In this document: piece by piece, positions 44,856 to 53,476 of the stretch
How the letters are laid out: every line of letters starts with the position of its first letter
Position numbering within the stretch: position 1 is the stretch's first letter
Notes under the pieces: model-generated
The model's database searches: none
Seen by the model: the letters and a program-made list of their open reading frames with translations, nothing else
What the model was told of the DNA's origin: nothing
From: Bradyrhizobium sp.
GTDB taxonomy: Bacteria; Pseudomonadota; Alphaproteobacteria; Rhizobiales; Xanthobacteraceae
Reading direction: 5' to 3'
DNA: 64,000 nucleotides
Assembly: GCF_004799445.1 (NCBI RefSeq)
Contig: NZ_SSNA01000025.1
Location: 1-64,000 of the forward strand
Translations under genes and position numbers: made by a program

Positions 44856-45338
44856 CTAGAACATCCCTTCATGATCCGGCCGTTTCTTCTTTTTCGAGCG
44901 CTGCCAGACCACGCCCGGAAAGCCCTTCAGCGGCACCAGCGGTTCGCCGGCATAGATCCATTCCTGCAGCTCTTCGATCGCGACGTGATAGAGCGGCTGC
45001 CGGCCGGTGCGCCCCGAAAACAGCGCGCGCGGGATGTTGACCATGTGCGGCGAGCGCGCGCGTTCGTAAATCAGCGGCGTGCCACAGCGCTTGCAGAAGC
45101 TGCGCGTGGCCTTTGCGGTCTTGTCGTCGAAACGCGCGATCCCCGCCTCGCCTTTTGTAATGCGAAAGCGCTTGCGCCAGCTGCCGACATAGGTGGCATA
45201 GGCCGCGCCATGCGCGCGCCGGCTTGACGCGGAATGATCGTGCCAGGCCCAGCGCGCCGGAACATCGATCTCGAAGCAGACGCTGCCGCACAGGCATTGG
45301 CCGGTTGCAACTCCCATCATCTTTGGTGCTTTTGGCAT
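44856..45338 (-). CDS. GFA-like zinc-binding protein with altered central motif
   Basis: 160-aa protein with the Mss4-like beta-tent fold of the GFA family. It keeps the structural zinc Cys in 'GQCLCGSVCFEID' and 'FCKRCGTPLIYE'. The catalytic-zinc motif, normally CHCxxC before 'RR..GAA', reads 'WHDHSASSRRAHGAAYATYV' here, so all three central cysteines are replaced (His/His/Ser). Formaldehyde-glutathione chemistry or metal binding at that site is therefore doubtful. Cytoplasmic, alone between repeats. Confidence 0.85.
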   Translation of the reverse strand: MPKAPKMMGVATGQCLCGSVCFEIDVPARWAWHDHSASSRRAHGAAYATYVGSWRKRFRITKGEAGIARFDDKTAKATRSFCKRCGTPLIYERARSPHMVNIPRALFSGRTGRQPLYHVAIEELQEWIYAGEPLVPLKGFPGVVWQRSKKKKRPDHEGMF

Positions 45339-45358
45339 TTGCGTCTCTCGGCTCCGTC

Positions 45359-45502
45359 GTCATTGCCTGCGACAAGCGCGAAGCGTTTGCGCAAGGGAGC
45401 GAAAGCGACGATGCAATCCATTCTTCCCTGGCGGCCTCATGGATTACTTCGCGGAGCCTGTCATCGGGCGCGCATTCGCGCGACCCGTTGGCTCGCAATG
45501 AC
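45359..45502. repeat. Long intergenic palindromic repeat, family shared with 49659-49771
   Basis: Bounded by 'gtcattgc' and 'gcaatgac'. It contains 'ctgcgacaagcgcgaagcgt' and a 'gcaatccatt...atggatta' inner pair. The segment from 45359 is the reverse complement of the right end of 49659-49771, so both belong to one dispersed family. It lies between two minus-strand genes. Confidence 0.75.
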
Positions 45503-45512
45503 GATTGGGTCG

Positions 45513-46643
45513 TCACGCCCGCTCCAACTCGCCATACACGGGGTAATCAGTATAGCCCGCTTCCTCGCCGCCATAGAAGGTCGCGCGGTTATAGGGCGTC
45601 AACGGGAAACCGTGTTGCAGACGGCGCGGCAGATCGGGGTTGGAAATGAAGATGCGGCCGAACGCGATGGCGTCGGCGTGACCTTCGGCGATCGCGGCTT
45701 CCGCCGTCTCGCCGGTGAACCCACCGGCCGAGATCAGGACGCCGCGCCAGATCGGGCGGAACAGCACCATCGCCGACGGCACGTTCTGATGGTTGACCTC
45801 GGCGCGGCCGGCGCCGCTCGACCGCGGCTCGATGAAATGCAGATAAGCGAGCCCAAGCGCATCGAGCGCCTTGATCGCATGGCTGTAGAGCGGCATCGGA
45901 TCGGCTTCGCCGCTGCCATTGGCGACGCCATAGGGCAACAATCGCACGCCCACGCGGTTGGCGCCCCATACCTCGATCGCGGCTTTGGTGATCTCCAGCA
46001 ACAGCCGCGCGCGGTTCTCGATCGCGCCGCCATATTGATCGGTGCGCAGATTGGTGTGCGACTGCAGGAATTGCTCGAGCAGATAGCCATTGGCACCATG
46101 AATCTCGACGCCATCGAACCCGGCCTTCATCGCGTTGATGGCAGCCTGCCGAAACGCTTCGACAATTCCTTTCACGTCGGCGGTTTCGAGCGCGCGCGGC
46201 GTCTCATACGGCACCATTTTGCCGTCGGCGGTCATCGCCATCATGCCGTTGCCGGTAATCGGCACCGCCGAGGGAGCGACCGGCAGCAGGCCGCCGGGCT
46301 GGAACGAGGAATGCGAGACGCGGCCGACATGCCAGAGCTGGAGAAAGATCACCCCGCCCTTGGCATGAACCGCATCGACGACGCCGCGCCATCCCGTGAT
46401 CTGCGCATCGGAATAGATGCCGGGGGTGGCCGGATTGCCGCGCCCCGTGGCCATCACGGGCGAGGCTTCGGCGATGATCAGACCGCCCGGCGTGGCGCGC
46501 TGGCCGTAATATTCCGCATTCAGCGCCCGCGGCGCGAAGCTCGTTCGCTCCGCCCGCATCCGCGTCAGCGGCGCCATCACCACCCGATGCTGCAGCCGGT
46601 AGGGGCCGACCCGGAGCGGCGAAAACAACGAAGGAAAATTCAT
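45513..46643 (-). CDS. Old Yellow Enzyme family ene-reductase
   Basis: 376-aa FMN-dependent alkene reductase (NemA/XenB-like). It has 'NRVVMAPLTR'-type N-terminal sequence ('LQHRVVMAPLTRMRA'), 'QLWHVGRVSHSSFQPGG', the substrate-binding His/Asn pair in 'FDGVEIHGANGYLLEQFLQ' and 'TDQYGGAIENRARLLLE'. It reduces activated C=C bonds or nitro compounds with NADPH. Cytoplasmic. A palindromic repeat follows at its 3' side and another precedes it. Confidence 0.95.
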   Translation of the reverse strand: MNFPSLFSPLRVGPYRLQHRVVMAPLTRMRAERTSFAPRALNAEYYGQRATPGGLIIAEASPVMATGRGNPATPGIYSDAQITGWRGVVDAVHAKGGVIFLQLWHVGRVSHSSFQPGGLLPVAPSAVPITGNGMMAMTADGKMVPYETPRALETADVKGIVEAFRQAAINAMKAGFDGVEIHGANGYLLEQFLQSHTNLRTDQYGGAIENRARLLLEITKAAIEVWGANRVGVRLLPYGVANGSGEADPMPLYSHAIKALDALGLAYLHFIEPRSSGAGRAEVNHQNVPSAMVLFRPIWRGVLISAGGFTGETAEAAIAEGHADAIAFGRIFISNPDLPRRLQHGFPLTPYNRATFYGGEEAGYTDYPVYGELERA

Positions 46644-46751
46644 CTTGCCCCGATTTTTTCTCTAGTCACTGAAGTTTCTGTAGTCACTCAATATGTGAGC
46701 ACGAGCCGTTGAAAAAGCGGCGGCCGAAGCCGCCGCCACCCGATGAACCAT

Positions 46752-46917
46752 CTCCCCCTCTCCCCGTCTGCGGGGTCGAGACGAGCGAAGCTCGCTCTTA
46801 GAGGGTTGGGGTGAGGGGGACCCTCCACGCACTCGAACTCGCGGAAAGTCCCCTCACCCGGATTGCTCCGCAATCCGACCTCTCCCCGCAAGCGGGGCGA
46901 GGTGAACCAACTCAACG
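46752..46917. repeat. Intergenic repeat pair, inverted copy of 52696-52845
   Basis: The first 70 bp (46752-46821), with 'ctgcggggtcgagacgagcg' and 'cttagagggttggggtgagg', is almost the exact reverse complement of 52778-52845. The right part ('cccctcacccggattgct' to 'gcaagcggggcgaggtgaa') is a second related hairpin. No gene is present in the roughly 300-bp gap. Positions 46822-46850 between the halves are unrelated. Confidence 0.85.
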
Positions 46918-46939
46918 CCATCTCTCTTATTCCAACGTC

Positions 46940-48436
46940 CTACGCGGTCTTGATCCAGACCGCCTTGACGTTGAGATATTCTTCCAGGTGCTGCTTGCCG
47001 GACTCGCGGCCATAGCCGCTCATCTTGTAGCCGCCGAACGGCACCGCCGGGTCCATCGCCTGATAGCAGTTGACCCAGACCGAGCCGGCGCGAAGCGCCT
47101 TGGCGACACGGTGCGCCTTGCCGACGTCCTTAGTCCAAACGCCGCTGCCGAGGCCGAAGGTCGTGGCATTGGCGCGCTGGATCAGTTCGTCCGGATCCTT
47201 GAACGAGATCGCGGAAATGACGGGTCCGAAGATCTCCTCCTGCGCGATCCGCATATTGTCCTGGACGTTGGCGAACACCGTCGGCGGCACGAAATAGCCT
47301 TTCGACAGCGCGCCTTCGGTGAGCCGGGCGCCGCCCGCGAGCGCTTTGGCGCCTTCCTTCTGGCCGATGGCGAGATAGCCCGAGACCCGTTCGAGCTGCT
47401 GTTCCGACACCAGCGGGCCGATTTGCGTATTGGGGTCGAGGCCGTTGCCGACCTGCAGCTTTTTGCCGAATTCGGCGACGCGGCCGACGAATTCGTCATA
47501 CACCTTGTTCTCGACAAACAGCCGCGTCCCCGCGCTGCAGATCTGCCCGGAATTGGCGAACACCGCCATCGCCGCGCCCGGCACCGCCGCGTCGAGATCG
47601 GCGTCGGCAAACACGATGTCAGGCGATTTGCCGCCAAGCTCGAGCGACACCCGCTTCAGATTACCGGCCGACGCCCTGACGATCGACTGACCGGTGACGT
47701 GCGAGCCGGTGAAGGCGACCTTGTCGACGCCCGGATGCGAGGCCAGCGCCGCGCCCGCGGTCTCGCCAAATCCCGCCACCACATTGACGACGCCGGGCGG
47801 GATGCCGGCTTCCATGCAAAGTTCGCCGAGCCGCAGCGAGGTCAGCGGCGCTTCCTCCGCGGGTTTCAGGATCACCGTGCAGCCGGTGGCGATCGCAGGG
47901 CCGATTTTCCAGACGCTGGCGCCGAGCGGGCCGTTCCATGGGATGATCGCGCCGACGACCCCGACCGGCTCCTTCAGCGTGTAGGAGAAGATTTCGCCGG
48001 GCAGCGAATTCTCGATGGTCTCGCCATGCAGCGCGGTTGCCTGCCCCGCGTAGTAACGCAGCATGCCGAGCACGCGCAGCTTGTTGCCGCGGGTACGGCT
48101 GATCGGCGCGCCCATGTCGAGCGTGTCGAGCTGCGAAAGCTCCTCGAAATTCTTCTCCACGAGATCGGCGAGTTTCAACAACAGGTTCTGCCGCTCGAAC
48201 GGCTTCACCTTGCTCCACGGCCCCTCGAAGGCACGGCGCGCGGCGGCCACCGCGCGATTGATGTCCTCGGCGTCGCCCTCGGCGACGGTCGCCAGCAATT
48301 CGCCGGTCGCCGGGTTGTGGGTCTCGAAGCGTTTGCCGGATGCAGCGTCGACCCATTGGCCGTCGATCAGCATCTTCTTGTAGGAACCATCCGCATAAGG
48401 ATGGCGCGTGATCGGAATTGCCTGCGTTACAGCCAT
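46940..48436 (-). CDS. NAD(P)-dependent aldehyde dehydrogenase
   Basis: 498-aa aldehyde dehydrogenase of the ALDH1/2 type. Cofactor region 'GVVGAIIPWNGPLGASVWKI', 'VAFTGSHVTGQSI', general base Glu in 'RVSLELGGKSPDIVFADAD', nucleophile Cys in 'FANSGQICSAGTRLFV' and the C-terminal 'VNCYQAMDPAVPFGGYKMSG'. It oxidises an aldehyde to the acid in the cytoplasm. Divergent from the SDR gene, and both may serve the same alcohol/aldehyde pathway (inference). Confidence 0.95.
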   Translation of the reverse strand: MAVTQAIPITRHPYADGSYKKMLIDGQWVDAASGKRFETHNPATGELLATVAEGDAEDINRAVAAARRAFEGPWSKVKPFERQNLLLKLADLVEKNFEELSQLDTLDMGAPISRTRGNKLRVLGMLRYYAGQATALHGETIENSLPGEIFSYTLKEPVGVVGAIIPWNGPLGASVWKIGPAIATGCTVILKPAEEAPLTSLRLGELCMEAGIPPGVVNVVAGFGETAGAALASHPGVDKVAFTGSHVTGQSIVRASAGNLKRVSLELGGKSPDIVFADADLDAAVPGAAMAVFANSGQICSAGTRLFVENKVYDEFVGRVAEFGKKLQVGNGLDPNTQIGPLVSEQQLERVSGYLAIGQKEGAKALAGGARLTEGALSKGYFVPPTVFANVQDNMRIAQEEIFGPVISAISFKDPDELIQRANATTFGLGSGVWTKDVGKAHRVAKALRAGSVWVNCYQAMDPAVPFGGYKMSGYGRESGKQHLEEYLNVKAVWIKTA

Positions 48437-48636
48437 GTCTGCACTCCCCTGGGGTCGACCGATGTTTCTGCGATCGTTATATGTAAAATTCTATAGCGGC
48501 GGTGTGAAACCGTAAAGCCGGTGAGCAGTTTGTAGAGAGCGCCGAATGAGGAGCTCCCATGCCATTTCGTGCATGCTTCATGCGCGGCTTTGGCATAGTG
48601 ATGCGCCAAGCTGATCCCATCCGGGAGGAACCTTCC

Positions 48637-49488
48637 GTGCCCCATCCAGCCATGTCTCCCAACCACGTTGCCGTCGTCACCGGCGGCGCCTCTGGCCTCG
48701 GCCTTGCCGCCGCGAAAACATTTGCGCGTCTCGGCATGAAAGTCTGTATCGCCGATCTCGGCGGCGATCGACTCAAGGCGGCCGAAACCGCACTATCATC
48801 GGCAGCGCCCGGCGGCGCCGCCAATATCCTGGCGCGCGCAATCGATGTCAGCCGCGTCGAGGAGGTGACGGAACTGGAAGGCGCCGTGCGAGAACGGTTC
48901 GGCGGCACCGACATTCTGATGAACAACGCCGGCATCCAGCCGGGCAGCGCGATGTTCGGTCCGCTGCCGAACTGGCAGCGTATTCTCGGCGTCAACCTCT
49001 GGGGCGTGATCCATGGTTCGCAGGTTTTTGCGCCTCGCATGATCGAGCGCGGGCGGCCGGGCCTCATCATCAACACCGGCTCCAAGCAAGGCATCACAAC
49101 CCCGCCCGGCGATCCCGCCTATAATGTTTCCAAGGCAGGCGTGAAGGCCTTTACCGAGGCCCTGCAACACGAGTTGCGCAACGCTGCCGGCGGCAAGATC
49201 AGCGCGCATCTGTTCATCCCCGGATTTGTCTTCACCGGTCTCACCGCAAAGGGCCGCTCCGAAAAACCGGCCGCGGCGTGGACGCCGGAACAGACCGTCG
49301 ACTTCATGATCGAGCGGGTAACGCGCGGCGACTTTTACATTCTCTGTCCGGACAACGATGTGCCGCGACAGCTGGACGAGCGCCGCATTCTCTGGGCCGC
49401 CGGCGACATCGTCGAAAACCGCCCCGCGCTGTCGCGCTGGCACCCGGACTACGCCGAAGCGTTCGCCGCGTTTGTGAAGGGTGCTTAG
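48637..49488 (+). CDS. Short-chain dehydrogenase/reductase
   Basis: 283-aa classical SDR. NAD(P) motif 'AVVTGGASGLGLAAAKTFA', 'DILMNNAGIQPGS' and the catalytic Tyr-x-x-x-Lys variant in 'GDPAYNVSKAGVKAFTEAL', with an upstream Ser in 'LIINTGSKQG'. The start GTG 48637 is chosen for its RBS 'atccgggaggaacc'; ATG 48652 ('MSPNHVAV') is possible and the ORF-track start (48559) is too long. Substrate unknown. Confidence 0.88.
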   Translation: MPHPAMSPNHVAVVTGGASGLGLAAAKTFARLGMKVCIADLGGDRLKAAETALSSAAPGGAANILARAIDVSRVEEVTELEGAVRERFGGTDILMNNAGIQPGSAMFGPLPNWQRILGVNLWGVIHGSQVFAPRMIERGRPGLIINTGSKQGITTPPGDPAYNVSKAGVKAFTEALQHELRNAAGGKISAHLFIPGFVFTGLTAKGRSEKPAAAWTPEQTVDFMIERVTRGDFYILCPDNDVPRQLDERRILWAAGDIVENRPALSRWHPDYAEAFAAFVKGA

Positions 49489-49540
49489 CGGCGGTCATGG
49501 CTGGGGCGCGCACGCACAATGTCGGCTGCAAAAGAAGTCG

Positions 49541-49636
49541 TCGTACCCCGCGCAAGCGGGGTATCCAGTACGCCGCGGCCTTGCGATTGATCGGTACCGC
49601 CTCTGGAATACTGGGTTGCCCGGTCAAGCCGGGCGA
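49541..49636. repeat. Intergenic palindromic repeat
   Basis: Contains a perfect stem TACCCCG-cgcaag-CGGGGTA (49544-49563), then the paired 'ccagta...tactgg' and a 'gcccggtcaagccgggc' hairpin. It is part of a 450-bp gene-free stretch between the SDR and symporter genes that is made almost entirely of repeats. Confidence 0.75.
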
Positions 49637-49658
49637 TAGCCCGAGCTCAACGCTATTC

Positions 49659-49771
49659 GTCATTGCGAGCGCAAGCGAAGCAATCCATCGTGCGACAAGA
49701 AAGCAAGCGTGGATTGCTTCGTCGCTTGCGCTCCCTTGCGTAAACGCTTCGCGTTTGTCGCAGGCAATGAC
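49659..49771. repeat. Long intergenic palindromic repeat, family shared with 45359-45502
   Basis: Begins 'gtcattgcgagcgcaagcg' and ends 'gtttgtcgcaggcaatgac'. The inner arms 'gcgaagcaatccat' and 'tggattgcttcgtcgc' pair. Its right third is the reverse complement of the start of the element at 45359. The remaining 49772-49940 holds no recognised gene, only the promoter side of the symporter. Confidence 0.8.
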
Positions 49772-49940
49772 GGCGGGACGCTGCTTCGCGATCTCGCGGC
49801 ACTAGACAGCCGAATCGCAAAACAGCCCGTCGGGCAAATCACCGCGGGCCGTCCCATCAACTTGTTCAGGGACATGCGGATGTGCGAGGCTGTTCGCTCG
49901 CCGGATGCCCGATCAGGGTACCGGCCTGGAAGGACCGGGA

Positions 49941-51368
49941 ATGCAGACCAACTATCTGGCCTTGGCGATCGTCGTTGGATACATGGCCGGTCTTGGCCTG
50001 CTCACGACCCTGGTCCAGCGGTCCGTCACCACGACGACGACCTTTACGCAGGGCACCAGCGGCCATTCGGGCATCCCCGCCGTTCTGGTCGGCCTGATGC
50101 TGATGTCCGAATTCATCGGAACGTCGGCGAGCGTCGGCACCGCCCAGGAAGCCTACAGGTTCGGCATCTCCGCGTCGTGGAACATCATCGCGCTCGGCGC
50201 CGGCTTTCTGTTCTATGCCTATTTCCTCGCCGGGAAATACAAGGAGTCGGGGCACAACACGATCTCCGCGGTGTTTGCCGAGGTTTACGGGCCGCAGACC
50301 AAGATCGCCACCTCGCTGGTGATGATCTTTGCGCTGCAGATCGTCGCCGTCGCGCTGTATGCGGGCGGCGGCGCGATATTGAGCGCGCTGCTCGCGGTGG
50401 ATCGCACGCTCGCCACCGTGATCTGCGGCGTCGTCGCGGTTCTCTACGTCTTCATGGGCGGAATGAAGTCCGTGGTCTACACCAACGTGATCCATTCGCT
50501 GATGAAATATATCGGCATCGGGGTCGCATTGTACTTCGGACTGACAAGGGTCGGCGGCTTCGGGGAATTGCAGGCCCGTCTTCCCGGCGAGATGTTTTCC
50601 TGGACCAATGTCGGCTGGAGCCAGATCTTTGCCTGGTTCATCGCCGGCATTGGCGCCACGTTCTCCACCCAATACGTCATTCAGGCCATCAACACGGTTG
50701 AAACCCGGCAAAAGGCCAAAGCCGCGAGCCTGTACACCGCGCTGCTGCTGGTGCCGTTCGGCATCGCCACCGCGCTGATCGGAATGTGTTCGCTGGCGCT
50801 GTTCCCGAACATCAAATCCATCAACGCGTTCTCCGCCTTGATCGCCGATATGAATGGGGTGATGGCGGGCGTGGTCGCGGCAGGACTGGCGGCGTCGCTG
50901 TTCGGCACCATCGCCGCGATCAGCGTTTCAACCGCGACGCTTCTCTACAAGGATTTCTATGCCCGGTTCGTGACCAGGGATACCGATGAGCAGCGGTCGC
51001 TGAAATTCATTCGCGTCACCACGATCATCGTCGGCCTGCTTCCGATCGTCCTGGCGATCTATACGCCGAACATTCTGCAGATGACGTTCCTGGCCAAGGC
51101 GATCAGGGCATCGCTTTCGGTGCTGGTGCTGCTGGTGTTCTACGCGCCGTGGTTCGGCACCAGAACCGGAGCATTGTTCAGCATCGTGGGTTCGCTGGTA
51201 GCGACCATCGCCTGGTTCGTGATGGGCAATCCATTCGGCATCGACAATGCCTATGTGGCCCTGGTGGTCCCGCTCGTCGTCATGGGCCTGAGCTCGATGA
51301 TTGAGCGAATCCGGACCGGCGGAATCTCGGGCGTCCCCGTCGAAGCCGATCGATCGGCGCCGGACTAG
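49941..51368 (+). CDS. Sodium:solute symporter family permease
   Basis: 475-aa polytopic membrane protein with about 13 helices, of the solute:sodium symporter family. Family-like segments are 'LMLMSEFIGTSASVGTAQEAY', 'LYVFMGGMKSVVYTNVIHS' and 'GIGATFSTQYVIQAINTVE'. ATG 49941 follows 'gaaggaccggga'; the longer ORF start is 36 nt upstream. The following MetE-like gene is 44 nt away on the same strand, so the transported compound is probably the substrate of that enzyme (inference). It is intact, unlike the other symporter in this window. Confidence 0.9.
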   Translation: MQTNYLALAIVVGYMAGLGLLTTLVQRSVTTTTTFTQGTSGHSGIPAVLVGLMLMSEFIGTSASVGTAQEAYRFGISASWNIIALGAGFLFYAYFLAGKYKESGHNTISAVFAEVYGPQTKIATSLVMIFALQIVAVALYAGGGAILSALLAVDRTLATVICGVVAVLYVFMGGMKSVVYTNVIHSLMKYIGIGVALYFGLTRVGGFGELQARLPGEMFSWTNVGWSQIFAWFIAGIGATFSTQYVIQAINTVETRQKAKAASLYTALLLVPFGIATALIGMCSLALFPNIKSINAFSALIADMNGVMAGVVAAGLAASLFGTIAAISVSTATLLYKDFYARFVTRDTDEQRSLKFIRVTTIIVGLLPIVLAIYTPNILQMTFLAKAIRASLSVLVLLVFYAPWFGTRTGALFSIVGSLVATIAWFVMGNPFGIDNAYVALVVPLVVMGLSSMIERIRTGGISGVPVEADRSAPD

Positions 51369-51412
51369 GCAGTGCCGGGCGCCGCCAACGTTTAATGGGA
51401 GCCAGAACGACC

Positions 51413-52597
51413 ATGCAACGCAGTAACGACCGTATTCTTACAACGCATACGGGAAGCCTCCCGCGTCCGCCCGGGTTGACGAAGCTTTATGCCAGGCGCG
51501 CGCGTGGCGAAGTCGTCGACACGGCCGAGATCGAACAGGCCGGCCATGCCGCCCTGCAAGGGATCGTGCCGAAACAGATCGAGGCCGGAATCGATATCGG
51601 CAATAACGGGGAGCAGCAGCGCGAGGGATTCTTCCTCCATGTCAGGCACCGAATGACCGGCTTTGGCGGGACCTGGAAGCGGTGGCCGCGCGCCGATGTC
51701 GAGCGCTACCCGGTTTTCAAGCAGGCGATGGAGCAGCAGAATGCGGCCAGGGAAATGGTCAGCAGCTTCGCGCCGCCGAAGGTTATCGGCGAAATCCGCT
51801 ACACCGGCGCCGCGGAAGCGACACGTGAGTGCGCCGACTTCCGTGATGTCTTGCGTGCCCGCGCGGCGGCCGGCCGGAGCGGTTTCATGGAGGCGTTTCT
51901 CACCGCGCCGTCGCCCGGCATCGTCGTGGCCGCGATCCGCAACGAGTACTACGACACCGAGGACGCCTATCTCGCCGCCGTCGGCCGTGCCCTGCAGGTC
52001 GAATACGAAGCGATATCGGCGCAGGGCTTTCTGCTTCAGCTTGACTGCCCCGATCTCGCGCTCGAGCACCACATTTCGTTTCAGGATCGCCCGGAGTCCG
52101 ATTTTCTCGATTTCGTCGAGCGCGTGGTGGCGACCATCAACGAGGCGCTGCGCAACATTCCGCGCGACAGGGTCCGCATGCATGTGTGCTGGGGCAATTA
52201 TGAGGGGCCGCACGATCGCGACGTGCCGCTGGCGACGATCCTGCCGCTGATCGCACGCATGAACGTTGGCGCCCTGGTGCTGCCGTTCGCCAATCCCCGC
52301 CACGCCCATGAAGTGCAATGTCTCGAGGGGCGCGCGATCGCCGACGACCAGATCGTCGTCGCCGGCGTGATCGATTCACTGACGAATTTCGTCGAGCATC
52401 CGGAAGTGGTGGCCGAGCGGATCGAACGCGTCGCCAGGACACTTGGCGATCCCAGCCGCGTCATCGCCGGCACCGACTGCGGGTTTGATACCTCCGCCGG
52501 CGCCGGCCGCGTCGCGGAAGACGTGGTGTGGGCCAAACTGGCGGCCCTGAGCGAAGGCGCCCGGATTGCCTCACGCCGGCTGTTCCAGGCGGGATGA
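51413..52597 (+). CDS. Cobalamin-independent methionine synthase II-like (UROD/MetE-like) protein
   Basis: 394-aa TIM-barrel protein of the UROD/MetE-like family: N-terminal 'ILTTHTGSLPRPPGL', 'GIDIGNNGEQQREGFF', 'LQLDCPDLALEHH', 'VRMHVCWGNYEGPHDRDVPL' and C-terminal 'VIAGTDCGFDTSAGAGR'. The Cys/His positions for zinc (Cys in 'HVCWGN' and in 'TDCGF') are present. Relatives act on methylated or phosphonated small molecules; this branch is not true MetE. ATG 51413 is preceded by 'tgggagccagaac'. Paired with a symporter gene. Confidence 0.87.
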   Translation: MQRSNDRILTTHTGSLPRPPGLTKLYARRARGEVVDTAEIEQAGHAALQGIVPKQIEAGIDIGNNGEQQREGFFLHVRHRMTGFGGTWKRWPRADVERYPVFKQAMEQQNAAREMVSSFAPPKVIGEIRYTGAAEATRECADFRDVLRARAAAGRSGFMEAFLTAPSPGIVVAAIRNEYYDTEDAYLAAVGRALQVEYEAISAQGFLLQLDCPDLALEHHISFQDRPESDFLDFVERVVATINEALRNIPRDRVRMHVCWGNYEGPHDRDVPLATILPLIARMNVGALVLPFANPRHAHEVQCLEGRAIADDQIVVAGVIDSLTNFVEHPEVVAERIERVARTLGDPSRVIAGTDCGFDTSAGAGRVAEDVVWAKLAALSEGARIASRRLFQAG

Positions 52598-52695
52598 AGC
52601 CTTTCGGATCGGCGCCAGCGGTCCGCACCAATACGCGCCCGATGATGGCTAGATCATGATGGCTTTAGTTGAATCGGCGCATGTGCGAGTTCGGT

Positions 52696-52845
52696 CACCT
52701 CTCCCCGCCTGCTGGGAGAGGTCGATCACGAAGTGATCGGGTGAGGGGGACTATCCGCGAGTCCGGCTTTGACGTGAGTCCCCCTCACCCCAACCCTCTA
52801 AGAGCGAGCTTCGCTCGTCTCGACCCCGCAAGCGGGGAGAGGGAG
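52696..52845. repeat. Intergenic repeat pair, inverted copy of 46752-46917
   Basis: The left half contains 'cacctctccccgcctgctgg' and 'gatcacgaagtgatc' hairpins. The right half (52778-52845) is the reverse complement of 46752-46821 with a two-base length difference. It fills the gap between the convergent MetE-like gene and the 126-aa gene. No ORF. Confidence 0.85.
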
Positions 52846-52889
52846 CAGCGACTGATCGTCGCTGCACCTCAACCTAAATTCATCCCGCT

Positions 52890-53270
52890 TTAGTGCGCCC
52901 TCAACGTCACCGTCGTCGCAGGCTGCGCCACCAGCGCCTCGCCGAGTTCGCTCTGCTGCTGGCGCGGGATGGAGAAGCAGACGCTGAACCCGTCGACCGT
53001 TTTCAGCGTCACCATTCCCTGGGCGGGATCGGATGACTGCTCGACCACCCATGACTCCAGCGGGTAGGCATAGCGCAGGCTGCGATCGCCGAAGCGCGTC
53101 TGCAGGGCCTTGTCGATCAGTCCCGGCAGCGTCATGGCGAGCGCGCCAACCGCGTTCAGGGATAACCGGATGGTCGCGGGATTGCCGGTGGCATCGACAA
53201 AACCAAGCGAAATAGCGCCGCCATCGGCGGCGACTTCGCAGGTGGTCAGCGACTGGGTGTCGATCTCCAT
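52890..53270 (-). CDS. Hypothetical protein, 126 aa, divergent from DUF2478 gene
   Basis: Unrecognised. ATG 53270 ('MEIDTQSLTTCEVA') was chosen; the upstream extension of the ORF runs through the Mo-box-like operator and is unlikely to be coding. No signal peptide. The protein looks beta-rich with 'GAISLGFVDATGNPATIRLS' and 'QGMVTLKTVDGFSVCFSI'. Its start lies 16 bp from the first Mo-box-like palindrome, so it is a candidate member of a molybdate regulon (inference). Confidence 0.7.
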   Translation of the reverse strand: MEIDTQSLTTCEVAADGGAISLGFVDATGNPATIRLSLNAVGALAMTLPGLIDKALQTRFGDRSLRYAYPLESWVVEQSSDPAQGMVTLKTVDGFSVCFSIPRQQQSELGEALVAQPATTVTLRAH

Positions 53271-53285
53271 CGTCAGGCTCCGGTA

Positions 53286-53313
53286 GTCGTTATATTCAAT
53301 TGAATATATCGCA
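53286..53313. promoter_or_regulatory. Mo-box-like operator 1 (ModE/Mop-type)
   Basis: GTCGTTATATT-CAATTG-AATATATCGCA. The Mo-box consensus recalled from Rhodobacter is ATCGCTATATA-N6-TATATAACGAT. The left arm matches 8 of 11 positions and the right arm 7 of 11, with the exact 6-bp spacer. The site sits immediately upstream of the 126-aa gene and in the divergent promoter to the DUF2478 gene. Confidence 0.55.
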
Positions 53314-53383
53314 ATGGCGAACGAATCGTCCAGCCCGGTTTTTGGCCGGTCTGCCCTGCTGCCGCTGTGGCCTCGCATCCGAA

Positions 53384-53411
53384 AGCGTGATATACGATTG
53401 GATATAGTGTC
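53384..53411. promoter_or_regulatory. Mo-box-like operator 2 (weaker)
   Basis: AGCGTGATATA-CGATTG-GATATAGTGTC. The left arm matches 8 of 11 positions of the Mo-box half site and the right arm 6 of 11, again with a 6-bp spacer. It is 65 bp upstream of the DUF2478 start. Weaker than site 1, but its presence in the same 200-bp promoter with the same spacing supports both. Confidence 0.4.
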
Positions 53412-53476
53412 GATGGCGCCGCCGTGGTCACCTCCGACTTCCAGGCGGCGAGGCTAACGGTCAACGGAAGCGTCCG

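Noticed and set aside
46811-48496. 561-aa plus-strand ORF
   Set aside because: Antisense to the aldehyde dehydrogenase gene and begins in a repeat element.
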